DNA of 5,787 nucleotides from an uncultured beta proteobacterium (lineage in GTDB: Bacteria; Pseudomonadota; Gammaproteobacteria; Burkholderiales; Burkholderiaceae_C). The notes beneath the pieces were generated by a model that was given only the letters and a program-made list of their open reading frames with translations, did no database searches and was not told the origin of the DNA. The DNA lies in assembly GCA_903927495.1 (NCBI GenBank), contig CAIYNH010000064.1, positions 1 to 5,787 of the forward strand, written 5' to 3'. This document shows positions 5,775-5,787 of the stretch, piece after piece. Both the position numbers and the translations under genes were made by a program. Every line of letters begins with the position of its first letter. Within the stretch, counting starts at the first letter, position 1.

Positions 5775-5787
5775 AACTGCTTTGCCA

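Noticed and set aside
5736..5787. Promoter or terminator after ampD
   Set aside because: TTGAAT at 5736 has no acceptable -10 partner, and there is no stem-loop followed by T residues in the remaining bases.

Overview
The window looks like an ordinary chromosomal segment of a betaproteobacterium, most likely Burkholderiales and perhaps Comamonadaceae-like. This rests on the protein sequences (PilS/PilR with the spellings typical of that group, YpjD, AmpD), the moderately high GC content, and a gene order that I recall as common there. The genus is inference. No rRNA, tRNA, CRISPR array, insertion sequence or phage gene is visible.

Layout: positions 1-854 carry the 5' two thirds of ffh (the protein of the signal recognition particle) on the minus strand, running off the left edge. 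A 77-bp divergent intergenic region (855-931) separates it from five genes on the plus strand: a YpjD/CcsA-like multi-pass membrane protein (932-1735), a 75-residue PP0621-type membrane-anchored Cys/His protein (1732-1959), the sensor kinase pilS (1960-3699), the sigma-54-dependent response regulator pilR (3704-5167), and the muropeptide amidase ampD (5154-5774). The junctions are a 4-base overlap (TTGA), a direct abutment (TGAATG), a 4-base gap and a 14-base overlap. The five genes are therefore almost certainly co-transcribed and probably partly translationally coupled. The last 13 bases hold nothing recognisable.

How the genes relate: PilS and PilR form a complete two-component system. PilS is a six-helix membrane kinase with PAS, HisKA and HATPase regions. 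PilR has receiver, AAA+ and Fis-type HTH domains, and PilR in other bacteria activates the sigma-54 promoter of the major type IV pilin. No pilin gene lies here, so the target is elsewhere. AmpD recycles peptidoglycan fragments in the cytoplasm. YpjD and the small Cys/His protein lack a firmly established role. The operon thus joins pilus regulation, cell-wall recycling and a poorly understood membrane protein, all divergent from a protein-targeting gene.

I found no clear sign of a previously undescribed system. The points most worth a second look are a G7 tract inside ampD, an in-frame 17-bp near-repeat in ampD, a GAYTGA variant of the sigma-54 contact loop in PilR, a degenerate G1 box in PilS, the non-ATG TTGA-overlap start of the small gene, the absence of a usable ribosome binding site before ypjD, and a hairpin in the ffh leader.
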